A DNA stretch of 64,000 nucleotides from Nautilus pompilius (Eukaryota; Mollusca; Cephalopoda; Nautilida; Nautilidae), in contig JACATO010000332.1 of the NCBI GenBank assembly GCA_018389105.1, positions 1,439,001 to 1,503,000 of the forward strand. The letters run 5' to 3'. The translations under genes were made by a program, and so were the position numbers. The notes below the pieces were generated by a model. It made no database searches. It was not told the DNA's origin and saw only the letters and a program-made list of their open reading frames with translations. Below are positions 58,201 to 61,099 of this stretch, piece after piece (position 1 is the stretch's first letter; each line of letters starts with the position of its first letter).

Positions 58201-61099
58201 TTCTCTGCAGCAGCATGTTATACTATTTTTCTACTGCACATTCCGAGACATCTTATAGAATAACGGCCATGCATAAGTAGCAGTTTGAAACAGAAGATTG
58301 TGCTCCAATATATGATCAGTGTACAGTACCTCAGCATATAATACTTTGACCTTTAATGTGTCTGTAGCATTGAAAGACGTCATGGACTTTCACTACGTGA
58401 CTGTCTGTAGCAGCCCTTCTACATCCCTTTTGGCACGAAATGCCACTCAAAATCTTCTGCTGCACACCTAAAAAATGAAACAAATAAAATAATGTTTTAT
58501 ATATATTAACAGAACAAGAATAGTCTTTTACAGATCTATTTTCTCAATAAAACAAGTAACTTAAATTTTTTTTTTTCATTTAAAGAATATAACAATATTT
58601 TTGAAAAAAATGTATACAGATATATGGAATTTTCAACTTGTTGTACATAATTTTATAGTAAAACGAACTCTTCTCGTATTTTTCTTGCACAACCATGAAT
58701 GAATTTTAAAATTACAGAAATATAAAATTAAGGCCTTATATGCCAAACGTTTTTTTTGGGGGGGAAATACAGTGCATTCTACACATTTTCCAGTTAAATA
58801 TTTTTTGTTATCATTTTTTGTAATATTTTAAAGTTTTAGTAACAAACGGGTATCGAAATCTGTATGCTCTCGCTGCCATTATAACAGAACGAAGAATGGT
58901 TCTTACCGTATACACTGCCTTTTAAACATCATTGTTTTCCATATATTCGACCAGTGTTGATATAAATCGATAGAATAATGCCGCCTTCTCTTTTAAGGAA
59001 GAATCGCGAGAAAAATCCGGTATCTTCGTCACTTGTAGCATCATTGAGGTATCTTGAACATTTGTTTCAAACAGCAAATACGTATATGATTACAGGCTAC
59101 AGCTATTCCATACACATGATTTCCTACCAATGAAAGCTATGCATAAAGCCCGGTATCACGATTGAATAACGCTAACGAATTTCGGGATGTTGTCACACTA
59201 ACTGACAATAATATTTAGTTTCCTGTCACATTTCAAAGCCCTTATACATGAGATACTGATGTATTGATAGCCGTGCAACACATACCTTTTCTCGAGACGA
59301 ATCTTACTTTGTTTTTATAATATTTAACTTTCCCGCTACATTTAAAAGTATTTTTTTAAATATATGTTAATAAATTTCCAAATTTTTTTTGTTCATTCTA
59401 TATCATACTATAGCGTGGCACAATAACAATTAAAATGAATATGTGTATATATACACACTAATGATATGAATAAAAATTTAGTTTCTCTTTATTTTAATAT
59501 TTTATAAGGTAAGAGATGTGACTTGAATTATTTAGGCGAACCAATTCATTTATACAGTGTGCATGCTTTCAGGTTTTACATTCTGTAGATACTGTGTATC
59601 TTTTGGAGAAATCATAATAACCAATGTTGGTAAGATATCTTAAGCGATTAATGTCTTTTTTTCAAAAATCACTTTGAATTAGTGAAGAAAAACAAAAACA
59701 TACTGCAGCATCCACACTTTTTTATTTCAAACATCAAAAATAATTTTATAATAATGACATTATTTATTGTATCATATTCAGGAATAATGACTAATGCTAC
59801 AGATAGTAAAAAAGAAATAGCATTTTACTCTATATATTTTTAATATATTTTCAGTAACCGTTTTTCTTTTATGTGTTTATTCGTTTATTTTATGGTATTG
59901 ACAACCTTCAAAATAAAAAAAAAATCACTAATAATTATGATAGTGACTAAAATCAAGAAATCAATGTGCGATAACAGCTACTTCTTACAAGAAAAACCTA
60001 GCTTTCAGATTATTCTAAAAAAGAATTATAAAATACTTCCAGATCCAGAAATTGCATTGACCATCAGAAAGGCATTGACTAGATTGCTGCTAGTTACCAA
60101 ATATTAACCAAAACTAGATATTTACAGAGAGAACAATGTGCTACAGCGTTTTGAGGGATTTCACTGTTTAAGTACTACTTGCATGAGATAAAACAAAAAA
60201 TACATTTTAACGCTGAAAAATAGGATTTAACACCGTCTCACTGAAGATGGAAGCTATGTAGAATTTTAAGGATGCATCAGTGCATCAACCAAAATCCTTT
60301 AAACATATTTAGAGTGCAATTTATTTTTGTCACATCTTATAGATTTAAACAGTTATTAATTATTAGAACCTCTTAAATATTTTATGAAAATCTTGTCCAT
60401 TGGTAAATATGCAGACATTACAACATATAGGTGACGTTAATGTCGTTGGAAAATGATCATAGCAAAAGAAGTAACAAGTATCATTGCATGTACAAATAAA
60501 CAAGAACATTGATATTAACTGCTTTGATGTTGTCGTCAGGGACAAAGGCGAGTTGACATGATTGATGCTAAATTTGGTGTACTGTCAAAAAATATACCAG
60601 CTGAAAAAGTCGACTCTAGTACAGAGATCTGGAAAGAGAAAGCTATAAGATGTAGAAAATAAAAGCAACCTCCATTTCCAATGATGACAGAAGTCGTTAC
60701 TAATAAAACGACGACAAAGATCATCAAAAGAATATTACGAGATCCGTGCAGGAGAAACGTACAAAGAAATTACGCTACTTGGAACAGCTCATACAGTAAG
60801 AATGTTCTGCATATAGTAATAGATACTACTGTTTCCTCTTAGGACCATGGTTTGAACCTGATGACTCAGGCATACAGTATATCTGACATATTTTTACCAT
60901 ACTACTGCATACTAAAAGTACTTACTGTTTGTACAACCAGTGTGTTTAAGACCTTTCAGTCCATCTCCTGTAGAATTCTTATGGCATACACACTTAAATC
61001 CACCACCTGGAAGGTCATGGCATGTTGCATCTGCGTGGCATGAAAATTGCTGATGAAAAGAGCATTTACTGGCATCTTTGACACTTGAAGTTGTAAGAT
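729..61099 (-). CDS. Large extracellular EGF plus CNTNAP-type fibrinogen-like multi-module protein, partial, at least 25 exons
   Basis: The 25 minus-strand exons listed separately join in one frame, except for one missing small exon in module 1. They give about 1270 residues: five EGF-like domains, then five complete and one partial copy of a module of about 177-200 residues. The module motifs are I-D-P-D-G, V-x-C, C-x-Q-x(4)-Y-x-C, C-x-C-G, C-N-C, L-P-V and G-x-L-x-C. They match the fibrinogen-like region of contactin-associated proteins (CNTNAP/neurexin IV), known as neuronal and septate-junction adhesion proteins. Cysteine richness and cbEGF motifs imply a secreted or cell-surface protein. 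Neither signal peptide nor membrane anchor is in the window, so the gene continues past both edges. No laminin-G, F5/8 or collagen exon was found. Domain boundaries are all phase 1, as expected for exon shuffling and tandem module duplication. The function is not known; adhesion or matrix binding is inference. The exon chain is secure; the family label is by motif resemblance. Confidence 0.85.
1239..1396 (-). CDS. Exon: fibrinogen-like module 6, part a
   Basis: This is a 158-nt exon, phase 1 in and phase 0 out, with acceptor TATTGCAG and donor GTAGGA. It encodes [17 protein letters not shown] and A-A-K-C-D-L. The I-D-P-D motif is back after being lost in module 5. Confidence 0.85.
1474..1494. 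repeat. (GA)n microsatellite
   Basis: A run of about ten GA dinucleotides followed by a G-rich patch, in the intron between modules 5 and 6. Confidence 0.95.
2131..2295 (-). CDS. Exon: fibrinogen-like module 5, part c (reduced cysteine knot)
   Basis: This is a 165-nt, phase 1-1 exon with acceptor AATTTCAG and donor GTACTG. The knot is shortened to E-C-N-I-Q-N-C-S-C with no C-x-C-G or C-N-C pair. A K-E-L-P-L strand and G-A-L-K-C-Y close the module. It is the most diverged complete copy, about 20 residues shorter than the others. Confidence 0.8.
3253..3481 (-). CDS. Exon: fibrinogen-like module 5, part b
   Basis: This is a 229-nt exon, phase 0 in and phase 1 out, with acceptor TATGACAG and donor GTAAG. 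It encodes [15 protein letters not shown], then [11 protein letters not shown], and later I-K-W-E-R. This combines segments that are split over two exons in modules 3 and 4. Confidence 0.82.
4172..4211. repeat. (CA)n microsatellite
   Basis: About 20 CA units with a single interruption (accac), in the intron between the first two exons of module 5. Confidence 0.95.
4572..4708 (-). CDS. Exon: fibrinogen-like module 5, part a (IDPDG lost)
   Basis: This is a 137-nt exon, phase 1 in and phase 0 out, with acceptor TACTTACAG and donor GTAAGT. It encodes F-H-K-S-C-Q-D-Y, then, where the others have I-D-P-D-G, a diverged S-S-K-M-Q-I-I-P-L, and then H-C-E-M. Placement rests on phase, the flanking cysteines and the C-E-M motif. 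Confidence 0.75.
5038..6304 (-). mobile_element. Mariner (Hsmar1/SETMAR-like) copy 1, defective
   Basis: Minus-strand fragments match a mariner transposase of the type seen in Hsmar1/SETMAR: an R-W-A-P-H-E-L helix-turn-helix linker, [22 protein letters not shown] with the second catalytic Asp, and [14 protein letters not shown] with the third. A frameshift directly after I-I-T-C-E, where the first Asp should be, and further breaks in the first 100 codons make it inactive. The high end carries the inverted repeat of copy 2 (accgacaaaactttggtaac) followed by TA; the low end is more decayed, so the left limit is approximate. It lies in the intron between modules 4 and 5. Confidence 0.88.
6815..7090 (+). 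mobile_element. Decayed mariner relic, C-terminal half
   Basis: Plus-strand translation gives [11 protein letters not shown], then, across a frameshift, [12 protein letters not shown]. These match the H-D-N-A-P-A-H-T-S and H-P-P-Y-S-P-D-L-A-P-C-D motifs of other mariner subfamilies. Further on, a tail frame reads G-S-Y-L-E-G, like the usual C-terminal G-D-Y-F-E-G. Stops interrupt it. It is a different, much older lineage than the two Hsmar1-like copies and has the opposite orientation to copy 1. Confidence 0.6.
7091..9408 (-). other. Remainder of the module 4 to module 5 intron
   Basis: About 2.3 kb after the two mariner insertions. Several open frames of 60-90 codons occur but none carries a recognisable motif or a usable pair of splice sites in the right phase. 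I see no supported feature. Confidence 0.5.
9409..9660 (-). CDS. Exon: fibrinogen-like module 4, part d
   Basis: This is a 252-nt, phase 1-1 exon with acceptor TCATCAG and donor GTAAG. It encodes [21 protein letters not shown] and A-E-L-T-C. Two additional cysteines around the LPV strand (P-V-C-E-V-C) are particular to this copy and could form an extra disulfide. Confidence 0.9.
10584..10695 (-). CDS. Exon: fibrinogen-like module 4, part c
   Basis: This is a 112-nt exon, phase 0 in and phase 1 out, with acceptor TTTATCAG and donor GTGAGC. It encodes [15 protein letters not shown], the C-x-Q-x(4)-Y-x-C equivalent (C-R-Q-Y-M-K-Y-G-C), followed by one extra cysteine (K-T-C-N-G) not seen in the other modules. 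Confidence 0.85.
11278..11372 (-). CDS. Exon: fibrinogen-like module 4, part b
   Basis: This is a 95-nt exon, phase 1 in and phase 0 out, with acceptor TTTTCCAG and donor GTGAGT. It encodes [17 protein letters not shown], matching the Y-x-x-S/T-x-x-Q-I segment of the family. The intron falls just before the S-x-x-C-x-Q stretch, unlike modules 1, 2, 5 and 6. Confidence 0.8.
13903..14043 (-). CDS. Exon: fibrinogen-like module 4, part a
   Basis: This is a 141-nt, phase 1-1 exon with acceptor TCCTTTAAG and donor GTAAGC. It encodes L-Y-P-N-C-K-I, then [12 protein letters not shown] and P-F-M-V-T-C-R-K-F. Both the I-D-P-D-G motif and the V-x-C lie in the same exon here. Confidence 0.88.
14044..16841 (-). 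other. Intron between modules 3 and 4
   Basis: About 2.8 kb holding the SINE at 15.07-15.39 kb, poly-A/T tracts and otherwise nothing I can name. Confidence 0.6.
15071..15390 (+). mobile_element. tRNA-derived SINE
   Basis: It starts with a tRNA-like head: an A box around tggctcagtggtgagtgtg and a B box ggtcaattcccgc at 15125-15137. A conserved core, cttgagcgaggtactttac, follows, of a type common in molluscan SINEs, then a body ending in an AT-rich tail (gataaatattatt). It is on the opposite strand to the host gene, in the intron between modules 3 and 4. GC content is clearly above the flanks. A precise target duplication was not found. Confidence 0.75.
16842..16960 (-). CDS. Exon: fibrinogen-like module 3, part e (LPV to LxC)
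   Basis: This is a 119-nt exon, phase 2 in and phase 1 out, with acceptor TTTTTTAG and donor GTAAGA. It encodes [10 protein letters not shown], then Q-V-G-P-L-S-C-Y, the closing strand and cysteine of module 3. It lies inside a longer spurious open frame that reads through both introns. Confidence 0.85.
16961..19371 (-). other. Intron inside module 3, between CNC knot and LPV strand
   Basis: It holds the CRE-like minisatellite. The part at about 18600-19110 is less AT-rich and has a 79-codon minus-strand frame ([11 protein letters not shown]) that might be a transposase relic, too weak to call. Confidence 0.5.
17620..17862. repeat. Minisatellite with alternating TGATGTCA and TGACGTCA units
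   Basis: Eight copies of gtactga(t/c)gtcat at 17626, 17651, 17673, 17699, 17722, 17753, 17798 and 17827 are joined by ct/tctg-rich spacers of variable length. The variable base alternates strictly T, C, T, C through all eight, so the true repeat unit is a dimer. The C form contains the palindrome TGACGTCA, the cAMP-response-element consensus. Open frames on both strands across it are artefacts of the repeat. Confidence 0.9.
19372..19528 (-). CDS. Exon: fibrinogen-like module 3, part d (CxCG knot)
   Basis: This is a 157-nt exon, phase 1 in and phase 2 out (donor GTAAAT). It encodes [18 protein letters not shown] and K-C-N-C-D. An in-frame TAA lies directly across the donor, so the splice at 19371/19372 is needed. 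Only this module has an intron between the CNC knot and the LPV strand. Confidence 0.85.
20390..20516 (-). CDS. Exon: fibrinogen-like module 3, part c
   Basis: This is a 127-nt exon, phase 0 in and phase 1 out, with acceptor TTGTTTTAG and donor GTAAGA. It encodes V-T-F-E-Q-L-I-A-L, then [12 protein letters not shown], aligning to the C-x-Q-x(4)-Y-x-C segment in the other modules. Confidence 0.85.
20830..21060 (-). mobile_element. Probable degraded tRNA-derived SINE
   Basis: On the minus strand a B box-like GGTTTGAATCTCGG (complement of 21001-21014) follows a G-rich head with TGGCAGGGCTGAGG. The patch is much less AT-rich than the intron around it. The A box is weak and no tail or target duplication is evident. 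Confidence 0.35.
21916..22004 (-). CDS. Exon: fibrinogen-like module 3, part b
   Basis: This is an 89-nt exon, phase 1 in and phase 0 out (donor GTAAGT). It encodes L-A-D-C-K-M, then Y-G-I-T-I-I-Y, equivalent to V-T-C-K-M and G-I-T-V-V of module 1. It is recognised by this match and by phase agreement with both neighbours. Confidence 0.8.
22005..23545 (-). other. Intron inside module 3
   Basis: AT-rich with a short GT run near 23468-23482. No exon, element or RNA feature recognised. Confidence 0.55.
23546..23650 (-). CDS. Exon: fibrinogen-like module 3, part a
   Basis: This is a 105-nt exon, phase 1-1, with acceptor TTCTTCCAG and donor GTATGT. It encodes I-E-R-T-C-H-K-Y, then S-Y-Y-I-D-P-D-G-P. 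The intron interrupts the module before its V/D-x-C cysteine, a position different from modules 1 and 2. Confidence 0.85.
24704..25004 (-). CDS. Exon: fibrinogen-like module 2, part c
   Basis: This is a 301-nt exon, phase 0 in and phase 1 out (donor GTATGA). It encodes F-W-I-N-G-E-G, N-Y-W-P-G-G, then [20 protein letters not shown] and L-G-P-L-R-C. The W...YWxGG stretch before the CxCG knot is exactly the CNTNAP pattern, making this the strongest single link to that family. Confidence 0.9.
25005..26859 (-). other. Intron inside module 2
   Basis: It contains the GT microsatellite and AT-rich sequence with several homopolymer tracts, including a g-run after a t-run at 26278-26297. No coding or element motifs seen. 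Confidence 0.55.
25184..25227. repeat. (GT)n microsatellite
   Basis: A pure run of about 22 GT units 180 bp upstream (in transcription) of the last exon of module 2. Confidence 0.97.
26860..26986 (-). CDS. Exon: fibrinogen-like module 2, part b
   Basis: This is a 127-nt exon, phase 2 in and phase 0 out (donor GTAAATA). It encodes [13 protein letters not shown], then [13 protein letters not shown], the C-x-Q-x(4)-Y-x-C segment of the module. It joins the next exon without a gap. Confidence 0.85.
27642..27804 (-). CDS. Exon: fibrinogen-like module 2, part a
   Basis: This is a 163-nt exon, phase 1 in and phase 2 out, with acceptor TTTGCACAG and donor GTGAGG. It encodes R-D-C-W-E-A-W, then [15 protein letters not shown] and F-G-I-T-V-V. 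Here the I-D-P-D-G motif is I-D-G-P-D-G-P, as in vertebrate CNTNAPs, and C-D-M is the canonical fibrinogen-like form. It is the best conserved N-terminal part of all copies. Confidence 0.88.
27841..27877. repeat. (GT)n/(GC) compound microsatellite
   Basis: A tgtgtgtgtgcgtgcgtgtgcgtgtgcgt run 37 bp before the first exon of module 2 in transcription order. On the transcribed strand it is a pyrimidine-containing CA/CG run near the acceptor, though the polypyrimidine tract proper lies closer to the exon. Confidence 0.95.
28349..28610. other. GC-rich insert in intron
   Basis: A patch with gacctcccgggtccttggggcccccgatgtcggg and a following caacaacaacaacagcagcag run stands out from the surrounding AT-rich intron between modules 1 and 2. 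It has sharp composition edges, as a repeat insertion would. No tRNA boxes or transposase motifs are seen. Confidence 0.4.
29260..29690 (-). mobile_element. Decayed mariner relic around the first catalytic Asp
   Basis: The minus strand has an open stretch with [25 protein letters not shown] and L-K-N-F-C-V. This aligns with the mariner F-L-x-R-I-V-T-G-D-E-T-W, P-E-T-K-Q-Q-S and K-K-F-K-V segments. Stops and shifts follow directly, and the later D-N and third-Asp motifs are not recognisable. It is old and clearly inactive. Confidence 0.5.
30501..30753 (-). CDS. Exon: fibrinogen-like module 1, part c (CxCG knot, LPV)
   Basis: This exon encodes C-P-C-G-K-L-G-Y-C, then L-C-N-C-D, D-R-G, a L-L-P-V strand and G-P-V-L-C, closing module 1 in phase 1 (donor GTAGAG). 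The upstream edge is uncertain. I use the acceptor TTTTTAG before R-W-L-K because it supplies the tryptophan seen in the other modules; a second AG directly before C-P-C-G is also possible. Both enter in phase 0. Confidence 0.8.
30754..33190 (-). other. First part of the intron region inside module 1
   Basis: AT-rich. A small module 1 exon (1+3n nt, phase 2 to 0, expected to carry Y-x-C) should lie somewhere between here and 34760 but could not be placed with confidence. No other feature seen. Confidence 0.45.
33191..33550 (+). mobile_element. Diverged tRNA-derived SINE
   Basis: A tRNA-like head is visible: A box tggctcaataatctggtgg and B box gagttcaaatgtc near 33246-33258. The 3' part has tgaagactgatgctctg (about 33465), matching tgaagaccgatgcactg in the SINE at 15.1 kb. 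It lies in the intron within module 1. Confidence 0.5.
34761..34966 (-). CDS. Exon: fibrinogen-like module 1, part b (VxC to CxQ)
   Basis: This is a 206-nt exon, phase 0 in and phase 2 out, with acceptor TTATTTAG and donor GTAAGTT. It begins V-T-C-K-M-R and continues G-I-T-V-V. Then comes the CNTNAP-like Y-E-I-S-x-x-Y-I-Q-T-I-V-x-x-S-x-F-C-Y-Q-Q-M-S segment, which stops just before the expected Y-x-C. The phase-2 exit does not fit the phase-0 entry of the next recognised exon, so a small exon is missing between them. Confidence 0.85.
35700..36300 (-). mobile_element. Decayed Tc1-like transposase relic
   Basis: The minus strand carries [11 protein letters not shown], then A-P-L-A-R-E-V-x-N-F-I-F-I-D. 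After a frameshift comes [15 protein letters not shown], the Tc1 S-P-D-L-N-P-I-E-N-x-W motif (about 35890-35940). The D-D-N-A motif is altered to D-G-M-I and the reading frame is broken several times. Tc1 family membership is clear; the element is dead. Inverted repeats could not be defined. Confidence 0.65.
37106..37600 (+). mobile_element. Decayed Tc1-like transposase relic, opposite orientation
   Basis: The plus strand reads [14 protein letters not shown] (Tc1 F-S-D-E-S-R-F with the first Asp, from 37106). After frameshifts it reads [16 protein letters not shown], equivalent to D-D-N-A-R-P-H-R-A, and then L-L-E-E-W-F-P-K, equivalent to the C-terminal E-W-N-N-I-P. Several stops interrupt it. 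It is divergent from the relic 0.8 kb away, so the two are head to head. Confidence 0.6.
39010..39125 (-). CDS. Exon: fibrinogen-like module 1, part a (IDPDG)
   Basis: This is a 116-nt exon entering in phase 1 and leaving in phase 0 (donor GTAAAC). It encodes K-Y-W-K-N-C followed by [10 protein letters not shown], the hallmark first strand pair of the fibrinogen-like region in CNTNAP-like and collagen-like proteins. It follows the last EGF directly and opens the tandem module series. Confidence 0.85.
40083..40202 (-). CDS. Exon: calcium-binding EGF-like domain 5
   Basis: This is a 120-nt, phase 1-1 exon with acceptor ACACAG and donor GTGAGTT. It starts (D)-I-D-E-C and has [18 protein letters not shown], a textbook cbEGF with the F/Y aromatic and the G-Y turn. 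It is the last EGF before the fibrinogen-like modules, joining module 1 through a phase-1 intron. Confidence 0.9.
41471..41600. repeat. Long imperfect inverted repeat (foldback or MITE-like)
   Basis: The sequence agtttttactgcaccagtaa at 41471 pairs with ttactggtgctgtaaaaact ending at 41600 with one mismatch. Pairing continues inward past ttcctaat and, after a one-base bulge, through a more diverged part to about 41523, leaving a small loop centred near 41536. Outer-arm mismatches are few and many inner ones are transitions. It could be a foldback element or a hairpin-forming transcript within the intron between EGF 4 and EGF 5. Confidence 0.7.
41814..41915 (-). CDS. Exon: EGF-like domain 4 (short)
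   Basis: This is a 102-nt, phase 1-1 exon with acceptor CTTACAG and donor GTGAG. It encodes a compact EGF of 34 codons with [11 protein letters not shown], then [11 protein letters not shown]. The loop between cysteines 3 and 4 is short. All six cysteines are present. Confidence 0.85.
   Translation of the reverse strand, partial: AYAKMNWTVIKMPHAETFDVFVFLAMREVVNPA
42117..42200 (+). mobile_element. Possible tRNA-like SINE head fragment
   Basis: The sequence tgacttggggcacggttgagcgctagcttctgatttgtggtcagggtgtggcttcgg resembles the head of a tRNA-derived SINE, with weak A and B boxes. It marks the left side of the less AT-rich 42.0-48.4 kb block. It is short and diverged. Confidence 0.3.
43668..44942 (-). 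mobile_element. Mariner (Hsmar1/SETMAR-like) copy 2, defective, with terminal repeats and TA duplication
   Basis: This is a 1275-bp element flanked by TA on each side (43666-43667 and 43943-43944 plus 1000, that is 44943-44944). Its ends match as inverted repeats: aggttgttacaaaggtttt on the left and, reversed, AGGTCATTACAAAAGTTTT on the right. The minus strand encodes an N-terminal part ending [10 protein letters not shown], a second piece with [11 protein letters not shown], the same post-D1 frameshift as copy 1, and a third piece with L-L-Q-D-N-A-R and [10 protein letters not shown]. An added single-base insertion near 43999-44002 breaks the frame again just after the second Asp. It sits inside the less AT-rich 42.0-48.4 kb block. 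Confidence 0.9.
45391..45483 (+). CDS. Candidate first exon with signal-peptide-like sequence
   Basis: The ATG at 45391 opens [17 protein letters not shown], a short basic start and a hydrophobic core typical of a secretion signal. It runs 31 codons to a consensus donor TCG|GTAAGT at 45483. A CCAAT sequence lies about 70 bp upstream. No following exon could be matched to it, so this is only a lead. Confidence 0.2.
46111..46345 (-). CDS. Candidate unassigned coding exon in the less AT-rich block
   Basis: This is a 235-nt open stretch on the minus strand with an acceptor TTACTGTAACAG and a donor GTAAGTTCC, phase 2 in and phase 0 out. It encodes 78 residues with four cysteines ([20 protein letters not shown]) and an acidic D-D-D patch; codon composition is near 48% GC. 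Its phases do not fit the host gene, whose flanking exons need phase 1 on both sides. If real it belongs to another gene nested in the intron. No family recognised; chance remains possible. Confidence 0.3.
48506..48622 (-). CDS. Exon: calcium-binding EGF-like domain 3
   Basis: This is a 117-nt, phase 1-1 exon with acceptor TTTCAAAG and donor GTGAG. It begins (D)-I-D-E-C and contains the hydroxylation-type N/D-x-x-x-x-F segment followed by [11 protein letters not shown], a classic cbEGF. Cysteine count and spacing are complete. It lies just upstream in transcription of the less AT-rich 42.0-48.4 kb block, which sits in its 3' intron. Confidence 0.88.
48623..50182 (-). other. Intron between EGF 2 and EGF 3
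   Basis: AT-rich, with a short ttattattattat tract near 49447. Nothing else recognised. Confidence 0.55.
50183..50305 (-). CDS. Exon: EGF-like domain 2
   Basis: This is a 123-nt, phase 1-1 exon with acceptor TTTCAG and donor GTAAGATT. The 41 codons give a six-cysteine EGF with C-Q-C-L-S-G-F-x-G-N-G near its end, the typical EGF turn. It has no D-x-D-E-C start, so it is probably not calcium binding. Overlapping plus-strand open frames here are antisense shadows. Confidence 0.82.
50306..52849 (-). other. Upstream intron sequence before the transposon cluster
   Basis: Strongly AT-rich, about 2.5 kb, no exon or element recognised before the inverted-repeat element that starts at 52850. Confidence 0.55.
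52850..54218 (-). mobile_element. Terminal-inverted-repeat DNA element with a decayed coding region
   Basis: The left end CACTGGTCAACAAA (52850) and the right end TTTGTTGACCAGTG (to 54218) are perfect inverted copies. A subterminal ATGCTGATTTCAAA is also inverted at both ends. TAA flanks both sides and may be the target duplication. On the minus strand, 53158-53730 encodes [32 protein letters not shown] and [10 protein letters not shown]. Upstream of an in-frame TAG near 53757 comes [11 protein letters not shown] know this as a multi-copy uncharacterised family in many invertebrate genomes, consistent with a transposon origin, but I cannot name a superfamily. The 5' part is deleted or shifted. 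Confidence 0.7.
54545..57164 (+). mobile_element. DNA transposon with a broken transposase-like gene
   Basis: Imperfect inverted ends, CATTAGGGTGATGAC at 54545 and its near-complement gtcattactctaatg at 57150-57164, are extended by a second inverted block starting CCCTGC inside each end. Between them the plus strand at about 55144-56892 reads in pieces. There is a lysine-rich N-terminal region, a serine-rich linker, [47 protein letters not shown] and I-P-R-S-N-I-I-A-E. At least four frameshifts or stops (near 55441, 55926, 56044 and 56230) break it. The D...C-x-x-H arrangement suggests an RNase H-fold, hAT-like transposase, but the superfamily is uncertain. Confidence 0.7.
57925..58470 (-). 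pseudogene. Possible decayed transposon-derived coding relic
   Basis: The minus strand has an 87-codon open stretch with [12 protein letters not shown] and V-F-S-G-K-I-W-F-H, preceded by broken fragments such as [11 protein letters not shown]. The sequence is less AT-rich than its surroundings and shows coding-like patches in shifting frames. I do not recognise the family. It adjoins the transposon cluster at 52.8-57.2 kb, so an element relic is the likeliest reading. Confidence 0.3.
58471..60925 (-). other. Rest of the EGF 1 to EGF 2 intron
   Basis: AT-rich with no motif I can support; short open frames here (for example plus 59871-60107) lack domains and splice context. Confidence 0.5.
60926..61099 (-). 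CDS. Exon: EGF-like domain 1
   Basis: This is the most upstream exon seen: 174 nt, phase 1 at both ends, with acceptor TTTTAG and donor GTAAG on the minus strand. It encodes a Ser/Thr-rich lead of about 12 residues, then six cysteines spaced like a nidogen/fibrillin-type EGF, with a G-G-G-F-K-C-x-C core and G-D-G before the last loop. The last loop is slightly longer than usual. It lacks the D-I-D-E-C calcium-binding start. About 10.6 kb of intron filled with transposons separates it from the next exon. Confidence 0.8.
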
